From AWTP1-9 sp035703165 (GTDB taxonomy: Bacteria > Bacteroidota > Bacteroidia > Chitinophagales > Chitinophagaceae), in assembly GCA_035703165.1 (NCBI GenBank), contig DASSYR010000046.1, positions 1 through 64,000 of the forward strand: DNA of 64,000 nucleotides. The letters run 5' to 3'. The notes under the pieces were generated by a model. The model did no database searches, was not told where the DNA came from, and saw only the letters and a program-made list of their open reading frames with translations. Of the stretch, positions 24,507 through 33,606 are shown one piece after another. The position numbers and the translations under genes were made by a program. How positions within the stretch are numbered: position 1 is the first letter of the stretch; each line of letters opens with the position of its first letter.

Positions 24507-26903
24507 ATGGCAACAGAAAGTGTTCAAATGAAGGTTTCAGGATTGATGTGTTCGTTCTGCACAATGAGTGTTGAAAAGGCATTGAAAAGGTATCCTGCAA
24601 TTAATAGTGTAATGGTTAATCTTGTTCATGGTATTGTATTGGTTGAGGCTGATACGGCTAAAATGAACCGTGAACAATTGGCTGAAGCTGTTGAAAAATT
24701 AGGTTATGCTGTTTCTTCAACGGAGGTGCAGCAATATAAAACTGATGAAGAACTATTCAGCCTGATAAAGAAACGTGGCACTATCGGAATGGTAGCTTCC
24801 ATAATTGATTTGCTTGTTGACCCGTTGAATGTATTTAATCTGCCGCAACAGTATAGGGGTTATTTCAGTTTAGCTGTTGCTGCCTTTGTTTTGTTTTGGG
24901 TAGGATACCCAATACTCCGTAAAACCATTATGGCGGTAAGGCAAAGAGTAATTAATGCGAATGTGCTGTTGTCCGCCGGTGCCTGGGGTTCTTTTATCGT
25001 TGGTGCTATATCAATTTATAATCCTGCCTTACCAAATTTTTTGCCTGTTGCTGCATGGTTAATGTCCCTTCATTTATTCTTTGGTTATTTTAAATTAGAT
25101 ACCCGTAAAAAAGCATCTGATGCAGTACGTAAACTTATTAATCTTCAACCTGCAAAAGCAAGGGTGATGAGAGGTGAACAATTTGTTGATGTCCTTACTA
25201 AAGAAGTAATTGTAGGTGAAGTTGTTGAGGTTAGACCGGGTGAACGTATTCCTCTGGATGGTGTGGTATTGAATGGTGGTGCAAGTGTTGACGAAGCAAG
25301 TTTTACAGGTGAAAGCATACCTGCTATAAAAGAGGCTGGTTCCAATGTTATTGGCGGCACATTAAATCTTGATGGGGCTTTACAAATAAAAGTTTCTAAA
25401 ATTGGTCAGGATAGTTTCCTAAGTCAGATTGTTAGCTTAATGAGCCGTATTGCTGAAAAGAAACCTCCGGTTGAACTTTTGGCAGATAAGCTAATGAACT
25501 ATTACGGACCTGTTGTATTTATTGTTGCTGCGATTGCTTTTGTTGTGTGGGGTCTTGTTACTGGTAATTACATACAAGCAACACTTGTGTTGCTCACAAC
25601 AATAATTATGGGTTATCCTTGTGCATTGGGAATAACTACACCAATGCTCGCTGCTATTGCCGGGGGTAAAGGGATTTCAATTGGTCTGTTAGTAAAAGCA
25701 AGTGAAGTGTTTTACGGATTGTCGAGAGTAGATACTATTGTGTTTGATAAAACGGGTACACTTACTTATGGCAAACCTACTGTTACAGATGTTCATGCTT
25801 TTAATGGTGATAGTATTGAATTGTTATCCATCGCTGAAGCCTTAGAAAGTAAATCTGAACATCCGATAGGACAAGCGATTACTTTCTTTGCATCAAAAGA
25901 AGGTTCGCCAAAATTATCAATCAATAATTTTAAAGCTATCCCTGGTAAGGGTGTAATAGGTAATATAAACGGTGAAACTGTATTGGCTGGCAAACCTTCT
26001 TTTATAGAACAAAGCGGCCTGGATGTTTCAAATGAAGTAAGAAATTCAATACTGGCTTTAGGTAGTGAGGGAAAGACTGCTGTACTTATTTGTAAGGGTA
26101 ATATTGTTATTGGTGTTATTGCGTTACAAGATACTCCACGCCCTACAGGTGAACAGGTAATTGCAAAGATGAAACAAAGGGGTATGAGAACCGTGATGCT
26201 TACCGGTGATGCCAAACAAGTAGCAGAACCAATTGCAAAGAGATTGGGAATTGATGAAGTACAAGCTGAATTATTACCCGGTGAAAAAGCTATTGCAATT
26301 GAAGCATTACAAAAGAAAGGTTATAAGGTTGCAATGGTTGGTGATGGTATAAATGATGCTCCTGCTTTGGCTCAATCTGATGTAGGTATTGCCATTGGTG
26401 CAGGAACTGATGTTGCCATAGAAGCTGCTGGTGTTATCTTAATAGGTGACAGGTTGATAGATGTTTTAAATGCTGTTATCTTGGGTAAGGCAAGCTATAA
26501 GACTATGACAGGAAATGTTATTGTAGCGGTATTATTTAATATCGTTGGAATGTTGCTTGCAACATTTGGTTTGATAACTCCTATGCTTGCTATCGTGGTA
26601 ATGATTGTTAGTATTTTTGCTATTTTAATTAATACGCTTCGTATAAGAACATTGAAACTTGAAAGTGTTTTTTTAGAAACATCCAATACACTGACGGAAA
26701 CAAGTTTTAAAGTTTCTAATATGGTTTGTGAAGGGTGTGCAGAAAAGATAACAACTGCACTTACTGCTTTGCCTGGGGTAAAATCTGTGAAGCCTAAAGT
26801 AATTCAGAAACAAGTACATGTAACCTATTATCCTGAAAAGATAAAGCAGGATGAATTAAAAAGAGTTTTGGAAAAAGAAGGATTTAACGCAGTTGAATTA
26901 TAA
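24507..26903 (+). CDS. P1B-type metal ATPase with YPC motif and two HMA domains
   Basis: 798 residues. The N-terminal HMA has C15/C18 (GLMCSFC), and a second HMA sits unusually at the C-terminus (MVCEGCAEKI, about residue 735). The core has the actuator TGES, the phosphorylation site DKTGTL, the HP motif and the GDGINDAPAL hinge. The TM6 motif is GYPCALG, where most soft-metal pumps have CPC. It should export a thiophilic metal from the cytosol. Its partners suggest Hg or a related ion, while Cu(I) remains possible. The adjacent MerP-like gene overlaps its end region. Confidence 0.85.
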   Translation: MATESVQMKVSGLMCSFCTMSVEKALKRYPAINSVMVNLVHGIVLVEADTAKMNREQLAEAVEKLGYAVSSTEVQQYKTDEELFSLIKKRGTIGMVASIIDLLVDPLNVFNLPQQYRGYFSLAVAAFVLFWVGYPILRKTIMAVRQRVINANVLLSAGAWGSFIVGAISIYNPALPNFLPVAAWLMSLHLFFGYFKLDTRKKASDAVRKLINLQPAKARVMRGEQFVDVLTKEVIVGEVVEVRPGERIPLDGVVLNGGASVDEASFTGESIPAIKEAGSNVIGGTLNLDGALQIKVSKIGQDSFLSQIVSLMSRIAEKKPPVELLADKLMNYYGPVVFIVAAIAFVVWGLVTGNYIQATLVLLTTIIMGYPCALGITTPMLAAIAGGKGISIGLLVKASEVFYGLSRVDTIVFDKTGTLTYGKPTVTDVHAFNGDSIELLSIAEALESKSEHPIGQAITFFASKEGSPKLSINNFKAIPGKGVIGNINGETVLAGKPSFIEQSGLDVSNEVRNSILALGSEGKTAVLICKGNIVIGVIALQDTPRPTGEQVIAKMKQRGMRTVMLTGDAKQVAEPIAKRLGIDEVQAELLPGEKAIAIEALQKKGYKVAMVGDGINDAPALAQSDVGIAIGAGTDVAIEAAGVILIGDRLIDVLNAVILGKASYKTMTGNVIVAVLFNIVGMLLATFGLITPMLAIVVMIVSIFAILINTLRIRTLKLESVFLETSNTLTETSFKVSNMVCEGCAEKITTALTALPGVKSVKPKVIQKQVHVTYYPEKIKQDELKRVLEKEGFNAVEL

Positions 26904-26940
26904 TTGTATTATCAAAAAGTCATTCATAAATAAACAATCT

Positions 26941-27306
26941 ATGTTAACGATGAAATCATTGCTTATGAAAGTATCAATGTCCTGTATTATGGTTATTGCT
27001 TTAGCAATTACCTCCTGTGCTCAACAACAAAAGAAAGAGGAAAAATTAACCTCAAAAGAGCAAACAAACCAAGTGGTGTTGCAAACTGTAAAGATGCCGG
27101 TTAATGGTATGGTCTGCAGTGCCTGTCAATCAAATGTAAAGAAAACTATCAAGTCGGTGGATGGAGTTACCGATGTAGAAGTAAATCTTGAAAAAAAATT
27201 TGCAGTGTTCACTTTTGACCCAAAGAAAGTAAAAATAGAACAAGTACAAAAAGCAGTAACCGATAAAGGTTTTGAAGCAGGCAAGCCACAAGAAGTAAAA
27301 CAATGA
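26941..27306 (+). CDS. MerP-like HMA-domain lipoprotein
   Basis: About 121 residues from the ATG at 26941 (a TTG start upstream would overlap the ATPase gene). A lipobox ITSC follows the hydrophobic signal, then a Lys/Gln/Glu-rich linker and one HMA domain with GMVCSACQSNVKK. It would trap a soft metal at the outer face of the inner membrane or in the periplasm. It overlaps the next gene by 4 bases. Confidence 0.85.
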   Translation: MLTMKSLLMKVSMSCIMVIALAITSCAQQQKKEEKLTSKEQTNQVVLQTVKMPVNGMVCSACQSNVKKTIKSVDGVTDVEVNLEKKFAVFTFDPKKVKIEQVQKAVTDKGFEAGKPQEVKQ

Positions 27307-27989
27307 ATTTAGAGCAATTTGTACAACAGTTTAGCCAGGCACTGGCTAATGGTAATTTATACAGCTTATTGATTGCTGCCGGTGCAGGAATTATCACCAC
27401 TGGTGTATGCCCCTGCACTCTACCTGTTGGGCTTGGAATTGCAGGGCTTGTCAGCAGCAATACAGAAAATAAAACGAACCGGGGTTTCATGATAGCACTG
27501 GGCTTTTTTTGTGGTATCGTGGTTTGTCTCTCGGTATTAGGCGCTTTAGCAGGAAGATTAGGTGTATTCTTTACCGAAACATTTGGTCAGTATTGGGCTT
27601 TATCAATGGCATTATTATCTGCAATAGCTGCTGTAGTTGCCTTTTATGGACCCCGCCTTACCGTATCAAAATTAGCTGCGATACGCCGTCCTGGTGTTGG
27701 CGGCTCTTTTGTTTATGGATTGATATTTAGTTTAGGAACGTCTGCCGCTCCCTTGTTATTACTTCTTTCAGTTGCTGCGGCAACTGCAAACCCATTGTTT
27801 GGTTTTATACTTGCCTTATGTTTTGGTATTGGAAGAGGATTACCTTTTCTTTTGGTAAGTTTATTTGCAGGTGCAGTAACAAAGTTTGCCCAACTTACAT
27901 GGCTTAGAAGAAGCATTCAAATAGTAAGTGGACTTGCATTACTTTTTGTCTGCTATTATTATATCAAAGTGTTTATTGATTTGCAGTAA
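27303..27989 (+). CDS. CcdA/DsbD-like membrane protein
   Basis: 228 residues with six hydrophobic segments. TGVCPCTLPVGLGIAGLVSS carries a CPC at the start of TM1, the position of the redox Cys in CcdA; SLGTSAAPLLLLLS in TM4 lacks the matching Cys. CcdA moves electrons across the membrane to periplasmic thiols. With one redox site altered it may instead carry metal or act with the MerP-like protein. Last gene of the plus-strand operon, with a strong terminator after it. Confidence 0.75.
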   Translation: MNLEQFVQQFSQALANGNLYSLLIAAGAGIITTGVCPCTLPVGLGIAGLVSSNTENKTNRGFMIALGFFCGIVVCLSVLGALAGRLGVFFTETFGQYWALSMALLSAIAAVVAFYGPRLTVSKLAAIRRPGVGGSFVYGLIFSLGTSAAPLLLLLSVAAATANPLFGFILALCFGIGRGLPFLLVSLFAGAVTKFAQLTWLRRSIQIVSGLALLFVCYYYIKVFIDLQ

Positions 27990-28013
27990 TACCCTCAAGC
28001 ACAAAATGTATTA

Positions 28014-28045
28014 AATAACATTTTAAAAAGCTTTAAAATGTTATT
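28014..28045. terminator. Perfect 14-bp inverted repeat, likely bidirectional terminator
   Basis: AATAACATTTTAAA (28014-28027) and TTTAAAATGTTATT (28032-28045) pair perfectly across an AAGC loop, between the plus-strand ccdA-like gene and minus-strand sequence. The stem is AT-rich rather than GC-rich. Confidence 0.5.
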
Positions 28046-28137
28046 CTCTGTATCCTCATCGCATTCAATATCGCCAGTAAAGCCACTCCCACATCTAAAA
28101 TGAGCCCGGCTGTTGAGCTAGCAGCGTCAGACCTTGC
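28033..28137 (-). pseudogene. 3' remnant of a P-type metal ATPase gene
   Basis: Reads ILDVGVALLAILNAMRIQRI plus a stop on the minus strand, nearly the same as the C-terminus of the ATPase at 30370 (DVGVALLAILNAVRIQRIKV). No start or upstream domain remains; the frame runs back only to the end of the TonB receptor gene. The TonB receptor gene seems to have been placed in front of a second, now deleted ATPase. Its stop lies in the terminator palindrome. Confidence 0.7.
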
Positions 28138-28144
28138 TTGTAAT

Positions 28145-30328
28145 TTATATTTTTATACCAAAAGTCACATAAATATTCCTGCCATCGCTTGGCCAAATTC
28201 CTGGTCCAGGATAAAAAGTAGGTCGTTTAGTAAAATATTGTTTGTCAAAAATGTTATTTATCCCTGCTCTGATTGAAAAAAATGAATTTGTGCGTAAGGA
28301 AGCATTAAAATCCCATATTGAATAAGCAGGTGTAAAACCCTTTGCACCACTGGAAGGTGGAGTTATGGTATTTAAAGCGTCAGAAAATGTAGAGGAGGTG
28401 TAATTATAAAGAATTGTGCAGCTAAATCCTTTGTACAAAATATCCAACCCGTTTCTGCTTATCCATTCGGGGACTGCTTCTACATTATTTCCCTCTATTG
28501 ATTTATTGGCCGTACCTGTTGATACTTGCCCTTTAGTGTATTTTGCATCCATGTAGGCAGTGGATGTAAACAACCCCGCAAATAATTGGTTGGTGATGGG
28601 AAATTTATACTGTACGAATAATTCAATACCATTAGTGCGGTTATTGCCGATATTTGTTTTATATGTGTATGGCTGCCCTGTATTATCCTGCAATACCAAA
28701 GTGCCAAGCCGGTTTTTATAATCAATCCTGAATAAACTCACATCGTATTGCAGATGCTTTAATATTTTACCTCTGATACCCAATTCTGCATTATACCCAA
28801 AGGCGTCTTCCAGATTTTTATCTATTTGCTCGTAAGTAGATGCCGGGACAATATCTTTGAATATAACAGGACGGTAAGCCTGTGAAATACCACCATATAA
28901 AGTATTTTCTTTGTCGAGCAGATATTGAGAGCTTATCCCCAATAATACAAAATTGTGGTTAATAGTCGTCGGCAACGGGTTTACGGTATAATATTTTATC
29001 ATGCCGCTCATTTTAGAATTACCGTTTTCAAATCGTACACCGGGAGAGATTGTCCAACGATGATTAATCTGGAAAACATTTTCAGCAAACAAAGCAATAT
29101 TATTTGTTTTGAAATGAAGATCCCTTCCAAACTCAGGCTCAACCAATGATAAATCATAATCAGTTCCTGTAGTCCCTTTACCCAACTGGCGACGGTGTAA
29201 GTCATTATTCATATAAACAAAGCCGGTTGCCAGCTTACTTTCTAATTTTCCAATGCGGTATTGATGTAGTAGTCTAAGTTCAATCGTTTTGCTGTTAAAA
29301 TTATCAATATCTACCTGTCTATTTTTGTACAAGCCAGTTGTTCTGTTAATTGAATCTGGAACATCGGCAAATGCATCAAATAATACGCTGTTCCTGCTGC
29401 CAAATACACCAGATGCAGTAATATTTACTTTTGTATGTTCTGATAATTTCCAATTGAGCACAAGTGACGGCACATAAATATCAGGACTGAAATAGTTTCT
29501 GCTTCTGGTACTCATTGTAGGGTTTGCGTTGAACATACTATCATTCAGTGGCCCCGGAATATGATAGAGATATTTGGAACGACCAACCTCCGCTTTCAGG
29601 GAAAGGTTAGCGGTAAATTGATAATTCAGCTGTAGGAACTGTGCAGTAGCATCAGACTGGCTATTTTCCCTGTAACCATTGGAATGACGCTTGTAAAAAT
29701 AGGCGTAATAGGAGAGCTTTTTATAAGTGCCGCTAATGGCGTTATAAGTAGTGAGCAAATTAAATGAACCGGCTGTATTAATACTCTCTAAAGAAAACAC
29801 TTTTGAAGTATCAGGTTTTTTGATGATGTAGTTTATCATCCCCCCAAACTGTGCACCATATTGCAGCGAACCTGTTCCCCTGACTAACTCAACCCTTTCA
29901 TAACTTTCCATTGGCGCACTGTAGTGACTTGCAGGGTATCCATACATATCTGAATTTAGGAGAATACCATTTTGCCGAATATTATATTCCCAACTGCGGT
30001 GTGGGTCAAGACCACGGGTAGAAATGTTAAGCTGATTACCGCTGCCATCCATATCATACACAAATACCCCAGGTATTTTAGCAAACAGTTGTCGGCCTGT
30101 TTTGATGGCGATATTAGCGTTTGTTCCGGCAAGGTTCACTACTTCGTTTTTCTTTCCGGTATTCAAAAAGCCATTTTGCTCCTCGGGCAGACGGGTAATA
30201 TCCCTACGCTGCCATGCCCAGATGGTGACTTCTTTCAACTCCTTGTGCTTTATCGTATCTGGTTGGGATTGCGCCTGTACACTCAAAGTAATAGCTATAA
30301 TAAAAAGTGATATAAATAACTCCTTCAT
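28145..30328 (-). CDS. TonB-dependent outer-membrane receptor
   Basis: 727 residues. Signal peptide (FISLFIIAITLSVQAQ), plug domain with ISTRGLDPHRSWEYNIRQNG and VRGTGSLQYGAQFGGMINY, and a 22-strand-type barrel ending in VTFGIKI. It imports a chelate across the outer membrane using TonB energy; FecA-like plugs take iron citrate, but the ligand here is unknown. Lying directly upstream of the CPC ATPase gene in opposite functional order, it may take up a metal that the island then controls. A -7-like box lies 5 bases before the start. Confidence 0.9.
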   Translation of the reverse strand: MKELFISLFIIAITLSVQAQSQPDTIKHKELKEVTIWAWQRRDITRLPEEQNGFLNTGKKNEVVNLAGTNANIAIKTGRQLFAKIPGVFVYDMDGSGNQLNISTRGLDPHRSWEYNIRQNGILLNSDMYGYPASHYSAPMESYERVELVRGTGSLQYGAQFGGMINYIIKKPDTSKVFSLESINTAGSFNLLTTYNAISGTYKKLSYYAYFYKRHSNGYRENSQSDATAQFLQLNYQFTANLSLKAEVGRSKYLYHIPGPLNDSMFNANPTMSTRSRNYFSPDIYVPSLVLNWKLSEHTKVNITASGVFGSRNSVLFDAFADVPDSINRTTGLYKNRQVDIDNFNSKTIELRLLHQYRIGKLESKLATGFVYMNNDLHRRQLGKGTTGTDYDLSLVEPEFGRDLHFKTNNIALFAENVFQINHRWTISPGVRFENGNSKMSGMIKYYTVNPLPTTINHNFVLLGISSQYLLDKENTLYGGISQAYRPVIFKDIVPASTYEQIDKNLEDAFGYNAELGIRGKILKHLQYDVSLFRIDYKNRLGTLVLQDNTGQPYTYKTNIGNNRTNGIELFVQYKFPITNQLFAGLFTSTAYMDAKYTKGQVSTGTANKSIEGNNVEAVPEWISRNGLDILYKGFSCTILYNYTSSTFSDALNTITPPSSGAKGFTPAYSIWDFNASLRTNSFFSIRAGINNIFDKQYFTKRPTFYPGPGIWPSDGRNIYVTFGIKI

Positions 30329-30333
30329 AAGTA

Positions 30334-30341
30334 CAAAAGTA
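30334..30341 (-). promoter_or_regulatory. -7 promoter box of the TonB receptor gene
   Basis: On the minus strand TACTTTTG matches TAnnTTTG exactly and ends 5 bases before the ATG, implying a leaderless transcript. Confidence 0.4.
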
Positions 30342-30369
30342 AGAAAATAGAATGCAGCCGGTTTTTAGG

Positions 30370-32364
30370 CTATACCTTGATCCTTTGTATCCTCACCGCA
30401 TTCAATATCGCCAGCAAAGCTACTCCCACGTCTGCAATCACAGCTTCCCATAACGTTGCCACACCACCCGCCCCAAGGCCCAGCACTATTATTTTAACCA
30501 CCATTGCCAGTATGATATTTTGCCAAACTATGTTCCGTGTTATCTTTCCGATTTTAATAGCAGATACAATTTTAGAAGGCTGATCGTTTTGTATTACCAC
30601 ATCCGCTGTTTCAATAGTTGCATCACTCCCTAATCCACCCATAGCTATTCCAGCATCGGCCAGAGCAACCACCGGCGCATCATTAACGCCATCGCCGACA
30701 AATGCAATATGTTTTCCTTCATTCTTTAGTTGCTGTACTTTCTCTACCTTTCCTTCCGGCAGTAAATCGCCATAAGCTTCATCAATTCCAACTGACTTTG
30801 CCACTTCATCTACTACTGATTGCTTATCACCAGAGAGCATCACTGTTTTAATATTCAGGCTGTGCATGTCCTTTATTGCCTGTACTGCATCGTCTTTTAT
30901 TTCATCGGCAATAGTAATGTAGCCAGCATACTGATTATTGATAGCCGTTACAACGATGGTGTCAACTATCTTTTCTATCTCAGATGGATAAGATATATTA
31001 AATTTCTTCAGCAGTTTAACATTTCCGGCGAGCATTTCCTTTCCATCAATGTTCCCTTTTAAACCATGACCTGAGATTTCTTCCACTCCATCCACTTTAA
31101 TACCATTCACAATATCACCGGCGTATTCGGTTATTGCCTTTGCAATGGGGTGGGTGGAGTTCTTTTCCAATGCGGCTGTTAGTTTCACTAATTCTTTCTC
31201 ATTCATATTTAACGGAACCACTTGCTGCACTTTAAAAACTCCCTTGGTCAGCGTTCCGGTTTTGTCCATTACAACCGCATTCACTTTTGTCATTACATCC
31301 AGAAAGTTTCCACCTTTGAACAAAATACCATTTCGGGATGCCAGGCCAATACCACCAAAATAGCCTAACGGAATAGATACCACCAATGCACAGGGGCAAC
31401 TGATTACAAGAAAAACTAATGCCCTGTAAAACCATGTTTGAAAATTATAATCATCAACAAAAAAATAAGGAACGAAACATACTGCAACGGCTAAGAAAAA
31501 TACAATTGGGGTATAAACCTTTGCAAATTTTGAAATGAATAATTGTGTTTGTGATTTCCTCGCTGTAGCATCCTGCACCATTTCTAATATCTTACTAAGC
31601 TTACTGTCTTTAAACAGTGCATTTACTTTTACTTCTGCAACGGTGTTGAGGTTTATCATCCCGGCTAAAATAGTTTCTCCTTTATACTTTGTATCGGGTT
31701 TGCTTTCGCCTGTTAAGGCTGCGGTATTGAAAGAAGCATTTTCTGAAAGCAGCTCCCCGTCTAAGGCAACTTTCTCGCCGGGTTTGATTTGTATGGTTTC
31801 TCCCAATTCTATTATGGAAGGGTCAGCAACAACTGGGGTATTATTGCGTAGTACTGTTACTTCGTCTGGTCGTACATCGAGCAGGGCCTTGATACTTCGT
31901 TTTGCGTTATTAACAGCCGCATCCTGGAACCATTCTCCAATCTGGTAAAAAACCATTACTGCAACACCTTCTTCATATTCGCCAATTATAAATGCTCCGA
32001 TAGTTGCGACACTCATTAAGACAAACTCATTAAAGAAGTCACCCCGCTTTGATTTACGGAAAGCAAGGTCTATGACTTTCCGGCCTGCCAGAATATAGGC
32101 TATGCCATTTATTACCAGTGATGGAATTTTAGGCAACTCTATTTTGAAGCCATACTCCAGTACAAGTAACACTATTAATATAAACAATGCCAAAAGCAAA
32201 TCCCAATGGGTCTTCCATCCGGGTTCATCTTTTTCTTGACCACCGTGATTGTGCCCGTCATCATTGCTGTGCATGGGCACCACTTTTACTTCATTCAACT
32301 TTTTATCCAAGTCGCAGCAGGCTTCCTGCTCTGCAATTTTTGTTTCATCATGTTTATATGCCAT
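30370..32364 (-). CDS. Zn/Cd/Co/Pb-type P1B ATPase (CPC motif)
   Basis: 664 residues. The TM6 motif is ISCPCALVVSIPLGYFGGIG, with phosphorylation site DKTGTL and the GDGVNDAPVVALADAGIAMG hinge. The N-terminus has no CxxC HMA domain but carries EACCDLD and a His-rich HSNDDGHNHGG stretch, which suits divalent metals. The Lys after TM7/8 and the C-terminal DVGVALLAILNAVRIQR fit the ZntA/CadA group. It should pump Zn(II), Cd(II) or Co(II) out of the cytosol. Follows the NicO-like gene after 10 bases in one operon. Confidence 0.9.
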   Translation of the reverse strand: MAYKHDETKIAEQEACCDLDKKLNEVKVVPMHSNDDGHNHGGQEKDEPGWKTHWDLLLALFILIVLLVLEYGFKIELPKIPSLVINGIAYILAGRKVIDLAFRKSKRGDFFNEFVLMSVATIGAFIIGEYEEGVAVMVFYQIGEWFQDAAVNNAKRSIKALLDVRPDEVTVLRNNTPVVADPSIIELGETIQIKPGEKVALDGELLSENASFNTAALTGESKPDTKYKGETILAGMINLNTVAEVKVNALFKDSKLSKILEMVQDATARKSQTQLFISKFAKVYTPIVFFLAVAVCFVPYFFVDDYNFQTWFYRALVFLVISCPCALVVSIPLGYFGGIGLASRNGILFKGGNFLDVMTKVNAVVMDKTGTLTKGVFKVQQVVPLNMNEKELVKLTAALEKNSTHPIAKAITEYAGDIVNGIKVDGVEEISGHGLKGNIDGKEMLAGNVKLLKKFNISYPSEIEKIVDTIVVTAINNQYAGYITIADEIKDDAVQAIKDMHSLNIKTVMLSGDKQSVVDEVAKSVGIDEAYGDLLPEGKVEKVQQLKNEGKHIAFVGDGVNDAPVVALADAGIAMGGLGSDATIETADVVIQNDQPSKIVSAIKIGKITRNIVWQNIILAMVVKIIVLGLGAGGVATLWEAVIADVGVALLAILNAVRIQRIKV

Positions 32365-32374
32365 AAAAACTTAT

Positions 32375-32992
32375 TTAATGTAAAAAAAATGTAATGATGC
32401 CTACTATAATTAATACCATTCCGGTAATTCGTTTTTCGTTGTGCTCAATAAATTGTGAGTTCATCATCTGCACTCCTTTAAATGCAAGCATTACAAGACT
32501 AATGATTCCAGTAATGCTGATTACTGCATACACCAAAGCCAGCAGCAAAATATCATCCCACCCGTAGGCGCCTGCTGCCAGAAAAAGGCTTTCCACTTCC
32601 AGGCAGGGAGATAAAAACATGGTAGCTGCAAAAATCAACACCCACTTGGTTTTCGATTTTTTATATTGCTGTACATCCTTATTGGCAGCATGATGATGGT
32701 GCGGCAGGTTTACAGTAAAATAGATTAATCCGAATATTATCAATAGTACCGGTGCAATTACATGCACATATCCTTCATATTGATGTGCCAGTTTTGAACC
32801 AACCATTCCCAATGCAAAACCAAGAATAACAGTGCCCAGCACATGTGCAGATGCTGTGATAGATGCTACCAGCATCAATTCATACTTTTCCCATTTCTCC
32901 GACCTGGCAATAGCCACCAATGGCAACCAGTGGTTTGGAATAAGTGCATGAGTAATGCCTAATAATATAGTGCCTGTTATAATGCTGTACAT
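32375..32992 (-). CDS. NicO/UreH-like metal transporter
   Basis: 205 residues with six hydrophobic segments. LGITHALIPNHWLPLVAIAR in TM1 is a variant of the His-rich Ni/Co transporter motif. A cytosolic His-rich loop (LPHHHHAANKD) and a SPCLEVE motif in TM4 also fit RcnA/NicO-type exporters. It should move Ni, Co or a related divalent ion. Same operon as the ZntA-like ATPase, the MgtC-like protein and the RND pump. Confidence 0.7.
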   Translation of the reverse strand: MYSIITGTILLGITHALIPNHWLPLVAIARSEKWEKYELMLVASITASAHVLGTVILGFALGMVGSKLAHQYEGYVHVIAPVLLIIFGLIYFTVNLPHHHHAANKDVQQYKKSKTKWVLIFAATMFLSPCLEVESLFLAAGAYGWDDILLLALVYAVISITGIISLVMLAFKGVQMMNSQFIEHNEKRITGMVLIIVGIITFFLH

Positions 32993-33030
32993 TTTCCGAT
33001 ACTGTTATTATACAATTTTGCTTTAAAAAA

Positions 33031-33498
33031 TTAATCAGTGTTATCTTTTTCGTTGTGTTTATTTATCATTTTCTTTTTCCATTTTACATACCAATGCTGG
33101 TGATGCAACGAAAGCAGGAAATACAAAGCTATTGCCCCTACAATTGCAATAATGAACATGTTGAGCCCTACTGCCACACCAACTGCTGCGGTACACCAAA
33201 CAGTGGCTGCTGTTGTTAACCCATGCGATGTTCCGGCACTGCTGTTGCGATAGATAATGCCAGCCCCAAGAAAACCCACACCTGTAACAATATTAGCTAT
33301 CACTCTTGACGCAGCAGCAACATCGCTTACAAGATGAGCTGCAACAGCAGTAAATAAAGTAGCACCAATAGAAACGGCAGCATAGGTTCTTATGCCGGCA
33401 TCCCGGCCATGCTTTTCCCTGTCAAGACCGATAAAAGCACCAAGCAGAAATGAGATGACAAGTTTGGCAACAATAATTAACTCAATTTGTATATCCAT
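33031..33498 (-). CDS. MgtC/SapB-family membrane protein
   Basis: 155 residues with about five TM segments. LLGAFIGLDREKHGRDAGIR and VGFLGAGIIYR, plus a GLTTAATVW segment, are the MgtC family core. The short cytosolic C-terminus is basic and lacks the MgtC ACT domain. Family members help growth at low Mg2+ or change membrane ATPase activity; here it lies in a metal-efflux operon, where its job is unclear. Confidence 0.85.
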   Translation of the reverse strand: MDIQIELIIVAKLVISFLLGAFIGLDREKHGRDAGIRTYAAVSIGATLFTAVAAHLVSDVAAASRVIANIVTGVGFLGAGIIYRNSSAGTSHGLTTAATVWCTAAVGVAVGLNMFIIAIVGAIALYFLLSLHHQHWYVKWKKKMINKHNEKDNTD

Positions 33499-33527
33499 AC
33501 TGTATTTATTATTATCTAATTATTGGT

Positions 33528-33597
33528 GGGTACGGAAACCCTGCCACTCAAGGTTTTCCATTTTTAAAACGGGGCAAACAAGGCAGGGCTCCGACCC
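33528..33597. repeat. REP-like hairpin element, copy 1
   Basis: GGGTACGGAAACCCTGC (33528-33544) pairs with GCAGGGCTCCGACCC (33583-33597), with the same two bulges as copy 2 at 48154. The loop sequences differ but keep an inner GTTT/AAAC pairing. It sits 10 bases after the RND adaptor stop and 30 bases before the MgtC-like start, inside the operon. It may be an mRNA stability/attenuation hairpin or a small REP-type element. Confidence 0.6.
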
Positions 33598-33606
33598 ATG
33601 TAATTT

